DNA of 64,000 nt. It comes from Chondrosia reniformis (lineage: Eukaryota; Porifera; Demospongiae; Chondrillida; Chondrillidae). Both the position numbers and the translations under genes were made by a program. Below are positions 35,668 through 46,717 of this stretch, piece after piece (position 1 is the stretch's first letter; every line of letters starts with the position of its first letter). The stretch covers positions 5,628,899-5,692,898 of the forward strand of contig OX359202.1 in the NCBI GenBank assembly GCA_947172415.1. Reading direction: 5' to 3'. Below the pieces are notes generated by a model. That model saw only the letters and a list, made by a program, of their open reading frames with translations, ran no database searches and was not told where the DNA came from.

Positions 35668-35873
35668 GGTCTAGCGCTCCGGACCAGCAGCCAGCTATAG
35701 CTAGCAGCTGAGTCTATCTATGGTCTCGAGCAGAAAGTGTTATTATTGCGCAAGATTAGCATCTTCGTTAAAATGGCCGCTTATCCGCTCTCCCTGTAGA
35801 ATTCACAGATGGTGGAGTCGATATAATCAGTTGCTGCTGTCCTTCCGATCTCATACAAGAAATAATAAATAAG
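35668..35873. promoter_or_regulatory. Divergent promoter, MUS81 (-) / PAF1 (+)
   Basis: 206 bp between start codons. No TATA box. A YY1-like AAAATGGCCG (35770-35779) lies mid-region, the same core as in the TTC9C and CPSF2 promoters. Confidence 0.65.
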
Positions 35874-38800
35874 ATGCCAGTCAGTTCAGGTAGTTCTCAG
35901 GAAGTCAAAAAATCGTGAGTTCTGATCTAATGCTAAGATCCATGCAGTGTTCGACTTGGTGTCCCTGTGTATTAGCGGTACTAAGAGGCCGGCAGCGTCG
36001 CAAGGAGGATTGAGCAAGCGGTAGGAACGATTACTTGTACTTGTGTAGTATGTTATTCTGTAAGCTGACTAGACATTTTCTGTTGTCTCTGTCAGGAATG
36101 ATTTGTTTTTGAAAGTAAAGTACCACAACGACCTTCCCGACGTACCGTTTGACCCCAAGTATCTGATGTATCCATTTGAAAGTAGCAGGTTAGAGACAAG
36201 AGAGTCTTTCAATGTGTATACCTTAGTAGTATGTTAAGTGTGCATCAGTCTCACATAGCCAGACTGCACTATCACTTCCATTTTGCTTTGAGAGGTAATC
36301 AGTTATTGTACAATAGTGCAAGCTATGCATATTGATGTATATTGTGTAGATATGAGCAGTATGTTCCAACCTCATTGGAGAGGAATTATAAACACGAATA
36401 CCTGACAGAGGCAGACTTGGGCGTCCTCATTGACCTCATTGTACCAGAGACTTATGCATTACCTGAAGGATCTGCTAGTAAGGCAGCGTAGTGTACTCCT
36501 CGACCATCCCCTGCCACTCTCCTCATCCCCTGCCGCTCTCCCCATCCCCTGCCGCTCTCCCCATCCCCTGCCACTCTCCCCATCCCCTGCCGCTCTCCCC
36601 ATCCCCTGCCACTCCCCCCATCCCCTGCCACTCTCCCCATCCCCTGCCACTCTCCCCATCCCCTGCCACTCTCCCCATCCCCTGCCACTCTCCCCATCCC
36701 CTGCCACTCTCCCCATCCCCTGCCACTCTCCCCATCCCCTGCCACTCTCCCCATCCCCTGCCACTCTCCCCATCCCCTGCCACTCTCCCCATCCCCTGCC
36801 ACTCTCCCCATCCCCTGCCACTCTCCCCATCCCCTGCCACTCTCCCCATCCCCTGCCACTCTCCCCATCCCCTGCCACTCTCCCCATCCCCTGCCACTCT
36901 CCCCATCCCCTGCCACTCTCCCCATCCCCTGCCACTCTCCCCATCCCCTGCCGCTCTCCCCATCCCCTGCCACTCTCCCCATCCCCTGCCACTCTCCCCA
37001 TCCCCTGCCACTCTCCCCATCCCCTGCCACTCTCCTCATCCCCTGCCGCTCTCCCCATCCCCTGCCACTCTCCCCATCCCCTGCCACTCTCCCCATCCCC
37101 TGCCACTCTCCCCATCCCCTGCCACTCTCCCCAGTCCATGCCACTCTCAGTCAATGTGCACTTTTCTGTAGATTATTTTCTAATATTTTGTACATTATGA
37201 ATATCACAGAAAATAATACTATATGTTGCATACATACATACGTATGTCCTTGTAAAGGTCAAATGCATCCACTGGACGAAGCTCTGCTGGAGGAAGAGGT
37301 GGCAGAACAACCCAGGTCTAAGAGGTATGTACTTTTTGTGCAGGTTCGGGTCTATGTGACCCTGAGATGATACTATTCTATATCAGTAGTGCTACTCTAT
37401 GGAGGTGTTTCTCTTCCATTGCATTGTTATTCTTGCCTCTCCAGGGCTATCCAGCATGCAAAGAAGGTTTCCTGGCTGAGGAAGACTGAGTACATTGCAT
37501 CTGAGTATAATCGCAGTCATGCAAGCAGTGACATGGCAGAGACAACGTAAGTGAGGAGTATAACAATACTGCACATTGCACTTACAGTTGAGAGCTCTCG
37601 TCCATCTAGCTGTATTTACTGTGAGACTGTATTAACTATAATGTGTGTTTGTTGTATTTTTATTAAATTCATTGCTTAAAAATATTTTCGATTTCATCTT
37701 GTAATTGGTCAATCTTTCCTCCTCGCAAGTTACTATAAATTACTCCTTTTCACTATTTTACATGATTACAGTAAGTCTCTCTTGGGCTTCTTACAGCCAA
37801 AGACTCATCATAATTGTGTTCTGTGTTTCCTACAGTGTCGGCTACAGCGTGAAGAAGAAGCTTCAGGATCAAGACGCATACAAGGTACGAATAGGAAACC
37901 TTTGACCTTTGACCCTGATAGTAATATGGTGCAGATGTACATACGTATGTCTATACTGTGCTTACCTGCAGGACAGAGCTAGTCAGATAGCTGCCATTAC
38001 TGAATCCTTTGATCAGGCAAAGACACCAGTATGTTTGGTATTTGTATGGTAACTTTCAGTTTTATGTAAAACAGTTGTGGTTTTGCTATCTTTTGAATAT
38101 ACGTATTTAGTGGTCTCATTTCCAATTTATTATAGATTACTAAACACTACAGTAAGCCGGGAGTAGTTGCTGAAGAAATACTGCCACTCTTTCCTGATTT
38201 TGATGTGAGTATATGCTCCAATCCAATGTACGTATAAGATACACCCACTCTATTAAGGGGTTCAATTAAACATTAAATTAATTATGAACTTCAATAACAA
38301 AACTAAATAAAAGTATTTACACACAAATTATGGCAAAAAATAAACTGTCACTCAATTGACTGTAAATATGTAATAATATGGCAACTATAACAATAACACA
38401 ACATGCGAGGGGGTTATGAATTCTTTTATCATTTGGTATTTTATGTAACAGTGACACCATTCAGCAGTTGCCGTAGTGTTACCATGGTTACTGCAGTGAA
38501 ATTGTGGGTGTTGTAATCAGTGGTTCTCTTAATTGGTTTGCTCTTTTGAACAGATCCTCTTCACTATCACTGCCTGTATCTTCTGATCTGACTTCATTCT
38601 CAGTTTCGGACTCACAACTGCTTTCTTCTGCTCTGTTCAGTTCCAGATACACAGTGTTAACTCTACCAGTTGGACTACTGTCTCCTTCATCTTCATTACT
38701 TCTCTTAACTGACTTGACTTTTAGTAATCGCTTGATCCTTGAAACCAGAATAGTTACTTTTCTGATGAGCTTTCCACCAAGGGATGTGTATTCTAAAAAG

Positions 38801-41800
38801 TGATACAACACAATCATCAGAAATTCTCCAACTGCTACCACCCTGGACAGTATGATGACGATTTTGGCAATTTCTTTCTTTTCTTGTGCAAGGAATGAGT
38901 ACAGTAGGATAACATTAAGAAGAAATGACATATCCAATAGGTTGGCAATCTTTTTGCTAAGTTTCTTTGTCATTTTTCTCTTCAAGCTTTGAGGAAGACA
39001 TCTGTCAAACTGAATGTCACGAAATGGATTTGTAACAACCTGAAAACACAATATTATGATGAAAACAATCACGATAGCCAAGTCAACCTGTTGTTGTTCT
39101 AATCCAGTAAATACAGTTTTTAACAATACAATTATGTTGGGAATCATTAGCCTTATGCCAACCCAGAACCCATATCCCTGTCTGTAGGAGGCATGAAATG
39201 CATCCAAGAAATTCAAATAAAACTTTTTATTTATACACCTCCTTAGCAAATCACCAAATATGGCAATGAGTGCTATTGGAAGGAGTATGAAGATTAACAT
39301 TAGCAAAGCAATGGCTCCCACCAGTATGTGTTTCCAACATCCAAAGTATTCCAATTCTCCATCATAGATCCACACCTTGCGACAGGTTTCAGTGACAGTA
39401 TTGCACAGGTCTGTAGGATGGAGACTGCTTATGACAGCTACACTTGTGTGACTACAGGAGAGCCAGGTTATAGTAGCCAAAACGGGTATTACCCTTGGTC
39501 CAACCGCCTTATGAAGCCTCTGGGAATTAAGGCACTTGGACTTAGGCAGCAATATGGCTGAAGCTACAATAAGTAATAAATAAAGTGGAAACAGAAGGTC
39601 AAAAAGGGCAGCTGCAAATTGATCTGATCCATTGTAGAGGCACAATCCGTAACCAAGATCCAAGCTAAGAATAGAGAAAATGGTTGACTCCTCTGCTATC
39701 TGTGATCTTCTCACATCAACACTAATATTGACTAGGCATATGTAGAGTAGAAAGCCATTCAACGTTCTGGTTGCTATGGTCAAGTTGAAATAGCACATGG
39801 TGATCACCATAAGGGGACCCAGGAGAAGGAAGGCCAAGACTGTCAACAGTACACGATGGATGAAGCATGGCTTGCATTCATTGGACCCATATACTGCACT
39901 CATTCCTTTAGGACATTTACTGCAAAGTATCCCCCTTCGACCAAACATGCACTGCTCATCAGGATTGGATGAGAGATCTACACTTTTATTTGACTTCCTG
40001 CAAAAGCCAGGATGGCAGGATTTACTGAAATAGACATCAGATGAGTTGTGTGGCATTCGACCAATCCAATAGAGTCCTGGAATTGTCAATTTGGTATTAG
40101 ACAATTTGCAAGCCATTTTGTGCTTAATTAAATAAGGGTTACATTCACACCTGTTGTCTGTTTCATTAATTATAAAACCTGGAGGACAGGTGGGGAAGAT
40201 GCTTATGTTTACCAGCTTGTAGAGGAAAAGATTTTGTGGTACTATTGTATTTGGTGCCAAGCTAAAGATGGGAGTGTTTATTTGTAGATTTGTAAACTCA
40301 ATAGTGAAATTTATGTGCTTCTTCAGATAGGACCAAGGGATTATGACTTTGTTACATTTGTCATCCAATTTCAAATTGTACACCAAAGGTAGTGATATTC
40401 TGATTGTAGTCTGATTCACAAATTGCTTTTGTTCCCGATTAAAGAATACCACAGCCTCAATTGGCAAATCTAAATCAGCCAGTACCATCAAGTCCATTGT
40501 CACATTCTGTCCTTTATATATGTTAATCTGGCTTAGTTCGTCGTTTTCTGAATCATTACAATTGGCAATCCTTCTAGGTAGAGAAGACATGTAGAAACTG
40601 CTATTCATGTCACCATGTGGAGCATGAAAGAGATGGTGAAACAGTTGTGTTCTGTTCTTATCTATCTCAGTTTCTAACTTGCACTTGTCAATGTTTGTGT
40701 TAAAGAGATTTGCCACTCTTTCATCGGCCCTGTTGTCTTTAAAATTTATTGTCACATTTAAATATTTTAGTGTAATATTTTCGATAAGGGAGCCATTTTC
40801 ATGTATAAACTGAAAGAAGCAATAACATTCATTTAAAGGTTTCAAATCGAACGTACAGTTGTCCATAATGTACATTCCTCCTCCTATTTGAAGTGCCCAG
40901 TTATTTGCTATAGACAAATTTGTATTATTGTGAAAAAGCATCAATGACTTACCCTTCAGTAGTATACCTGCTCCATATGAAGCTATATTGTAATTTACTC
41001 TATTGGTTCCCAGCACTTGAATAACACTGTTTACAAGGGAAATTCCCTTGCCTCCATTAAAGTAAATATTAATGTTACTTAATTTTGCTCTATGCCTTTG
41101 AAAGCCTTCTAGATGTACTGCCCCCAGCCAAGGAAAAGCATTTGGACAAGATAACTTAACACTTTGGTAACTTTCCTGATAAAAGTAGCCAATTTTTCTT
41201 ATTCCAAGAATGCATGCCCCAATTCTTTGTGTTCTGGGATTTCTTTCAATATTCAATTTATCCAGAATCAATGTTACAGGATGCAAAAAATTTAATACTT
41301 CTTTCCCAAAATTCTCTGACTGATTGGCATATATGACATTTGCATGCTCCAAACCCGGATTTATCTTAAACATGCACTTACTCACAATCACTTCTACTTC
41401 AATTTCGGTATCATTATTATAATGATCTACTTCATACAACAAACCAGATCCTTTTACACTCAAATAATTTGAAAATATACCATCACTTATCGCTATTTTA
41501 GACTTGGGAGGATCCCTAATGTGACATCCCTCAGAATGTAACTCTCTTTCAATGTACACTCGAATTGCTGACCCAATAAACCTTTCACCAACATACTTAG
41601 TAATGTTCCTATATGCACTCCAACCACCCCTTCCAGTGATATTGGTAAGATTGACAAGTAATCCTTTACAGTTGTCAATATTTAACTGAATAATGGATTG
41701 ATTGTCAGCCAAAATATTCTCCATTTCAATAGAAGAATTGATGAAAAATATTCTACTATTATTCATTGTTCTGTATTTCTGCTTTACAATGTGAATGGCA

Positions 41801-44800
41801 GTTGAATGGAAGCTAACCTGGTTTATAGTGGCTCTCTTCTCGATCTGTATGTAACTTGGAGCAATAAAAGTTATGTTTGAGACTTTGCAAGTGAAACTCA
41901 CATTTCTCAATTTGGAAAGAAGAATAAACACAATTATATTATCTGACTCATTCTTTCCTGCGATATTGACAAATCCATGAGAGTAGGTCAGAGTGGAAAA
42001 AGTAACATTATGAATTTGGTAAGATCCGATTGGTCCAATTATCATCCAATTGCCATCAGGTCCAATAAATTGTACATTTGTGACTGTAACATTTTTTGTA
42101 TCTGAAAAGACCCAGCTCTTAAAGTGTTCACAGTGCTTGTAGTATTTGTAATTCTCTTGATTGCTCTCTCTTGATTTATAACATGTTCCAGGGGTAGTTT
42201 CTGCTGACTTGATGGTAGTATTTCTATTTGGATAAACAAATGTCAAGTTATGAATGTTAATGTTTTCAGACTGTTTGAAGAGAATCCTACACAGTTGGTT
42301 AGTAGAGTTGCAATGAATGACAGTGCTACCATCAGGACTGCCTTTTAGTGTGAAGTTGTTGGTGAATTGAAAGCTGTGCAGTCCTCCTTCCATCACATGG
42401 TGACCAGCTGCAAGTGTGTAGACAATGTTGTTTAGAGAGGCGTTGCCTGACAACAAATTAGCCAATTGGGTCCACTTCAGGTACTCCTGACACCTTTCTC
42501 TGTTACCATGACAACAGGCACTTAAAACAAGGGCTATCAAGTGGAGTACTGATACTAAATTAGTCTTCTTCATTCCTTTAAGGTGTCACCCGGGTCAGCT
42601 CATGTATATACTGACTTAGAGAATATCTATTTAAAGTATCTTCCTGAATACTGGAATTGAAAGGAAAATAGAAAATATGCAAAATAAGATTATTGTTGCA
42701 CTGAATACATTTTTGAACAATTCAACTTATTCGTAAAGTGACTCATGGAGGCTAGTGGTATGTTTACTTGACTTGGATCAGCTCATTTTAGATCCGTATC
42801 AATGCTGGTTGAAAGGTAATTTTAATGTAGTGTAATAAAACCATTGTAAAATTGAATGAACTGAATGGACAGACTAAGAGGTTACAGAGTTTTCTTCGTC
42901 TTCTCTTCTTCTCCACTATGTACGTACGTAGTATACACCTCTTGGTACATATGTCATACAGACTAGAAAGTGATCTCTTTTTATGATGATAGTTTTGGAC
43001 TAATCACCATTTTGTAGAGTCCTCAGTTATGGGATGTCAATCAATTCAGTCTGTCTTTTTAAGTTTTGGTGTCATTTTGACCAAATGCCAATGTCTCTAG
43101 GTATACAGATATACGTATGTACGTACATATACTGTAGAGTAAAGTTATAGGGCTTATTTGTTGTGATCATGATGAGATAAAAAAGTTTATTGAGTAACAG
43201 CAACATTAAATCTTGACGTTCTATTCCAAAGATTTAATGTTGCTGTTGCTCAATAAACTTCATATCTCACTGTACGTAGAGTAAGGATTTATTCTAATTG
43301 TATAGTTATATCTTTTAGGTGGGTCATCTCTTGACTTTTTGAGTGTCTAGAGATGCAGTTTAATAAGTAATTTGTGGTCAGACATTTTAACCCTGTGGAT
43401 CATATTTAGTGACTTTAGCAGCCACAAAATACTTACCGATACTTCATTTCTTGACACTCAAATTCAACGGAAATCCATCTTATATAAGAAATATGTATAC
43501 ATACATACATACATACATACATACATACATACAATAGTTTATTGAGTGTATTTAGGTATCCCATTCAACAGTAGTACTTCAATTGGGATAAAAAAGTTAA
43601 TTGCTCCTATCCTTTCCTCGATCAGATGTGGCGGTATCCCTTTGCTCAAGTTCTCTTTGATTCAGACCCCTTGGGTGCTGATAAGCCTGATGCTGCTGTT
43701 ACCAAGGAGATGTCTCAGGCAATGATTCGGTAAGAAAGAAGATTAGCTTAGGTTGAAAACTTACGTGAGCTCTGTTTTCTGGTGCTACGTAGCTTACTGT
43801 AAGGTATACATTACATGGTATATGTAGTTAGCTAATATGGGGATCAAAGTGTCTTGTGAAGCCAGACCCTATATAAGTATATGCATGCTGTATGATAACT
43901 TCATTAAAGAAGCTAAGAATAATTGTGTATGCTTCTTAATGTATATACAGTATGTCATATGAACAATATAAAGCACCGTGTTCCAAAGTTATGATTATCA
44001 TGCCTATGAAGCTCTTAAAAACACAATTTTCTTAAATTAGATTTAAAAACACAAGTTCTTTTCTTCTAATGTATGTCCCATGTTACGTATGTCATGTTCA
44101 TGTTGTGTTGTGTGTATGAAGAGGTATGGTGGATGAGAATGGAGAGCAGTTTGTAGCTTATTTCCTTCCAACCAAGGAGACACTTCAAAAGAGAGAGGAA
44201 GACAAGAAGCTTGGCATTCCATACAGACAGGAAGAAGAGTTAGTTCAAACAGCTCTATTTGCAAATAGAAGAGATGTAATGTCCTCTAAAGGACATTAAG
44301 AATTGCCTTGATCTTAAATCTGGTAGCCATTTTCTTACCATATCAGAAATATGTAAGTTGGGATGGCCAATAAACATGGCCGCCCTATTCAGTGTATACG
44401 TACGTATATTATCAATGAATGTACTACATACGTACGTACATTTGGCAATTTATATTTCTTTGTCACTCAATGAATGTGCAGGTATGATTACATAATGACA
44501 AAGGACTACAACTGGAATGTTAAGAGCAAGGCCAGCAAAGGATATGAGGTTGTGGCAATTGTGTAATACCTGTTTGCATTGGACATAATAGATAATACGT
44601 ATATACAGTATGTACTGCAGCTTATATTACTTATGTATACTAGTCTAATGTAGCCCAGACCTCCTTTCAGCCATTTTACATTGCATAATGGCATGCGCAA
44701 GATAGGGGTCTGGCTAAGTGAGACTACTTGTGTTCATGTATGTACATGTACGTATGGGTTGATCCCTTTTCAGTTGTTTAATGTATTCTTCAAGTAGTAG

Positions 44801-46168
44801 TGGCACTAGCTAATTAAGGCAGTCTCTTAATCTTAGGAAACCTATTTCATTGCCATTAAGCCGGGCCAGGTAGCATACTACAATGAACTGGAGACAAGGT
44901 ACGTACATATGCAAACACGGCATACTCTTCACTGTCATCTTAAGGATCTTGATATACAGGACCTTTATGTGTGTTGTCATTTTTATTACACTTTTAATCA
45001 TTATTACTATACTGGAGATCCACGGGGTAAACCTTCACATGGTCTTTTTATTTAACATGCATGGTTAATTTCACAGGGTCTTTTATTTAACATGGTTAAT
45101 TTCACAGGGTCTTTTATTTAACATGGTTAATTTCACAAGGTCTTTTATTTAACATGGTTAATTTCACAGGGTCTTTTATTTAACATGGTTAATTTCACGG
45201 GGTCTTTTATTTAACATGGTTAATTTTACGGGGTCTTTTATTTAACATGGTTAATTTCACGGGGTCTTTTATTTAACATGGTTAATTTCACGGGGTCTTT
45301 TATTTAACATGGTTAATTTCACTGGGGTCTTTTATTTAACATGGTTAATTTCACAGGGTCTTTTATTTAAAAGGTAGTTAGCATTTAAAATGGTTCTGCA
45401 TTGTGAAGTATTTCGCATTATCATTAATACTTGCATACCCACGTTATATATAGGATTCGGTTGAACAAGAGGCGTTCCAAAGCTAAAGCCATCATGAACA
45501 CTAAATTGATGGTTACCCACAGAGATTACACTGATGATGAAATATTAGCTCAGGTCTGTTCACTAATCACATTTCATTGCCCCATATATAGTGCTATCCC
45601 ATAGTGGTTATGAATATCATCTGTAACTGTGAAAGGTGTTACAAACCAGCTGTTAAAAATTTAACCAGTTGTGATAGCTGCAATAGCTATATAGCAACAA
45701 TATTATTTGAAATATGGTCTTTAAATATCAATTTCATGGCAGATTGGTCACGGATAGCCTTCACCCATGTAGTATGACTTATTATATACAACTTTTTGCA
45801 GATAATTTATTGGATATATTGCATGTATTGCAATGTTGCATGCATGAAAAGCATTCTATATATGCACTTGTGATTAATGTGCTGCCATCTTTATGTACGT
45901 ACAGGAAACTAGAACCAATCAGCTAGAGAATGCATTGGTCGACGAAGACTTTGAAGAGAATTTGGGAGCAGACTTTGACAATGCTGAAGAGGAATTGGAT
46001 GTGGAAGGAGGAGACTTGGGTGACAGAGGAGGTGTAAGTACGCAGGATATAGACTTTGAGACTGCATTTGGTGGTGATGAAGATGAAGAAGAGGGAGACA
46101 ATCAAGAAGATGAAGCAGAGGGAGAAGAAGAAAGCGAAGATGACAGTGGCGATGATAGTGATGACTGA
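35874..46168 (+). CDS. PAF1: PAF1, RNA polymerase II-associated factor 1, 439 aa
   Basis: Scaffold subunit of the PAF complex that travels with RNA polymerase II in elongation and supports histone modification and 3'-end formation. 14 exons in phase: 35874-35914, 36096-36188, 36350-36477, 37258-37324, 37445-37546, 37836-37884, 37972-38028, 38136-38204, 43626-43729, 44122-44238, 44482-44548, 44837-44898, 45454-45553, 45905-46168. Family motifs in order: [130 protein letters not shown]. It ends in an acidic tail rich in E, D and S, shorter than in human PAF1 (about 530 aa, from memory). AATAAA at 46321-46326 is a likely poly(A) signal. Intron 8 hosts an antisense gene. Confidence 0.96.
36507..37143. 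repeat. 18-bp minisatellite (~35 units) in PAF1 intron 3
   Basis: Unit CATCCCCTGCCACTCTCC with a GCCGCTC variant, beginning about 30 bp after the donor of the 36350-36477 exon. Because the unit is a multiple of three, several frames are open on both strands, but it is intronic. Pyrimidine-rich in the PAF1 sense strand. Confidence 0.92.
38488..42573 (-). CDS. Large beta-helix ectodomain + multi-pass membrane protein, 1361 aa, intronless
   Basis: One uninterrupted frame. Residues 1-22 are a signal peptide ([17 protein letters not shown]). The following ~770 residues are Asn-glycosylation-rich (many NxS/T), with repeated short strands such as [31 protein letters not shown] and [16 protein letters not shown], resembling a right-handed parallel beta-helix. 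A Cys-rich stalk starts near residue 790 ([18 protein letters not shown], then LYWIGRMP and [12 protein letters not shown]). From about residue 910 there are 8-9 hydrophobic segments, with [15 protein letters not shown] between segments 2 and 3. The acidic, Ser-rich cytosolic tail ends TTPTISLQ. This architecture is one I recall as an expanded sponge family of unknown function. It is nested antisense in PAF1 intron 8. A TATA-like TTTAAATAG lies about 60 bp upstream of the ATG (minus strand, near 42630-42638). Receptor or adhesion roles would be guesses. Confidence 0.85.
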   Translation of the reverse strand: MKKTNLVSVLHLIALVLSACCHGNRERCQEYLKWTQLANLLSGNASLNNIVYTLAAGHHVMEGGLHSFQFTNNFTLKGSPDGSTVIHCNSTNQLCRILFKQSENINIHNLTFVYPNRNTTIKSAETTPGTCYKSRESNQENYKYYKHCEHFKSWVFSDTKNVTVTNVQFIGPDGNWMIIGPIGSYQIHNVTFSTLTYSHGFVNIAGKNESDNIIVFILLSKLRNVSFTCKVSNITFIAPSYIQIEKRATINQVSFHSTAIHIVKQKYRTMNNSRIFFINSSIEMENILADNQSIIQLNIDNCKGLLVNLTNITGRGGWSAYRNITKYVGERFIGSAIRVYIERELHSEGCHIRDPPKSKIAISDGIFSNYLSVKGSGLLYEVDHYNNDTEIEVEVIVSKCMFKINPGLEHANVIYANQSENFGKEVLNFLHPVTLILDKLNIERNPRTQRIGACILGIRKIGYFYQESYQSVKLSCPNAFPWLGAVHLEGFQRHRAKLSNINIYFNGGKGISLVNSVIQVLGTNRVNYNIASYGAGILLKGKSLMLFHNNTNLSIANNWALQIGGGMYIMDNCTFDLKPLNECYCFFQFIHENGSLIENITLKYLNVTINFKDNRADERVANLFNTNIDKCKLETEIDKNRTQLFHHLFHAPHGDMNSSFYMSSLPRRIANCNDSENDELSQINIYKGQNVTMDLMVLADLDLPIEAVVFFNREQKQFVNQTTIRISLPLVYNLKLDDKCNKVIIPWSYLKKHINFTIEFTNLQINTPIFSLAPNTIVPQNLFLYKLVNISIFPTCPPGFIINETDNRCECNPYLIKHKMACKLSNTKLTIPGLYWIGRMPHNSSDVYFSKSCHPGFCRKSNKSVDLSSNPDEQCMFGRRGILCSKCPKGMSAVYGSNECKPCFIHRVLLTVLAFLLLGPLMVITMCYFNLTIATRTLNGFLLYICLVNISVDVRRSQIAEESTIFSILSLDLGYGLCLYNGSDQFAAALFDLLFPLYLLLIVASAILLPKSKCLNSQRLHKAVGPRVIPVLATITWLSCSHTSVAVISSLHPTDLCNTVTETCRKVWIYDGELEYFGCWKHILVGAIALLMLIFILLPIALIAIFGDLLRRCINKKFYLNFLDAFHASYRQGYGFWVGIRLMIPNIIVLLKTVFTGLEQQQVDLAIVIVFIIILCFQVVTNPFRDIQFDRCLPQSLKRKMTKKLSKKIANLLDMSFLLNVILLYSFLAQEKKEIAKIVIILSRVVAVGEFLMIVLYHFLEYTSLGGKLIRKVTILVSRIKRLLKVKSVKRSNEDEGDSSPTGRVNTVYLELNRAEESSCESETENEVRSEDTGSDSEEDLFKRANQLREPLITTPTISLQ
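43173..43270. repeat. Long hairpin (inverted repeat)
   Basis: Arm AAGTTTATTGAGTAACAGCA... (continuing CATTAAATCTT) and its near-perfect reverse complement ...TGCTGTTGCTCAATAAACTT, about 32 bp per arm with one mismatch. The loop is about 15 bp, and partial outer pairing extends through GAGATA/TATCTC. Possibly a MITE remnant. PAF1 intron 8. Confidence 0.85.
43280..43445. repeat. Dispersed repeat family B, partial copy
   Basis: AAGGATTTATTCTAATTGTA, then TTTTTGAGTGTCTAGAGATG, GTGGTCAGACATTTTAACCC and AGTGACTTTAGCAG. Immediately right of the hairpin. Confidence 0.6.
43495..43532. repeat. (CATA)n microsatellite
   Basis: About nine CATA units in PAF1 intron 8. Confidence 0.9.
45050..45375. repeat. 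31-bp minisatellite (~10 units) in a PAF1 intron
   Basis: Unit TTTCACAGGGTCTTTTATTT plus AACATGGTTAA, with ACAGG/ACGGG variants. It lies between the 44837-44898 and 45454-45553 exons. Confidence 0.92.
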
Positions 46169-46384
46169 CCTACTGACTAATATAGCCTATATAGCTACAT
46201 GCTCAAATAACTAGGTGTTTTAAATCACATACGTTTTTCAAAGAAAATGTTAATTTTGCAATTGCAACTAACCCCATGATGAACCAAATAATTACTATCA
46301 AAATACAGGAAGCATGTCCTAATAAAGACGAAACAGCTGTTTATGTGTTGACCATGATCAATCAGTGGCCAAGGGAAACTGGTT

Positions 46385-46690
46385 GCAAGGTTTGAAGCCA
46401 GTACTTAATGTCAGCATTCGCAGACATGCATATGTTTGAAACATTTCCAAAGAGTTTTAGAAGTTTCAATATAAATTTTCATTCATATTTGCCCTATCTC
46501 TTACCATACATTAACTTTGTATGATAGATTTTAATGTACATTAAGGGTCGTAACTCCGGTCCATCAGACAGCAAGATGTGAAGCCAATACTTGATGTCAA
46601 CATTCACAGACATGCATATGTTTGAAACATTTCCAAAGAGTTTTAGAAGTTTCAATATTAAATTTTATAGGTACATCACTCTCTCAATTC
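46385..46690. repeat. Diverged satellite monomers at the array edge
   Basis: Two degenerate units recognisable by AGCATTCGCAGACATGCATA, ATTTCCAAAGAGTTTTAGAAG and CATACATTAACTTTGTATG. They are less like each other and the main array than array units are, as expected at a satellite border. They begin about 215 bp after the PAF1 stop and 60 bp after its poly(A) signal. Confidence 0.8.
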
Positions 46691-46717
46691 TAAAATTTAA
46701 GTTAGGAATTGATCAGC

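Noticed and set aside
36430-37200. Long Pro-rich (+) and Gly/Arg/Glu-rich (-) frames
   Set aside because: 18-bp array, a multiple of three, inside PAF1 intron 3; flanking exons splice in phase without it.
45919-46105. Ser/Pro-rich and hydrophobic frames antisense to the PAF1 tail
   Set aside because: Shadow frames of the acidic PAF1 C-terminus.
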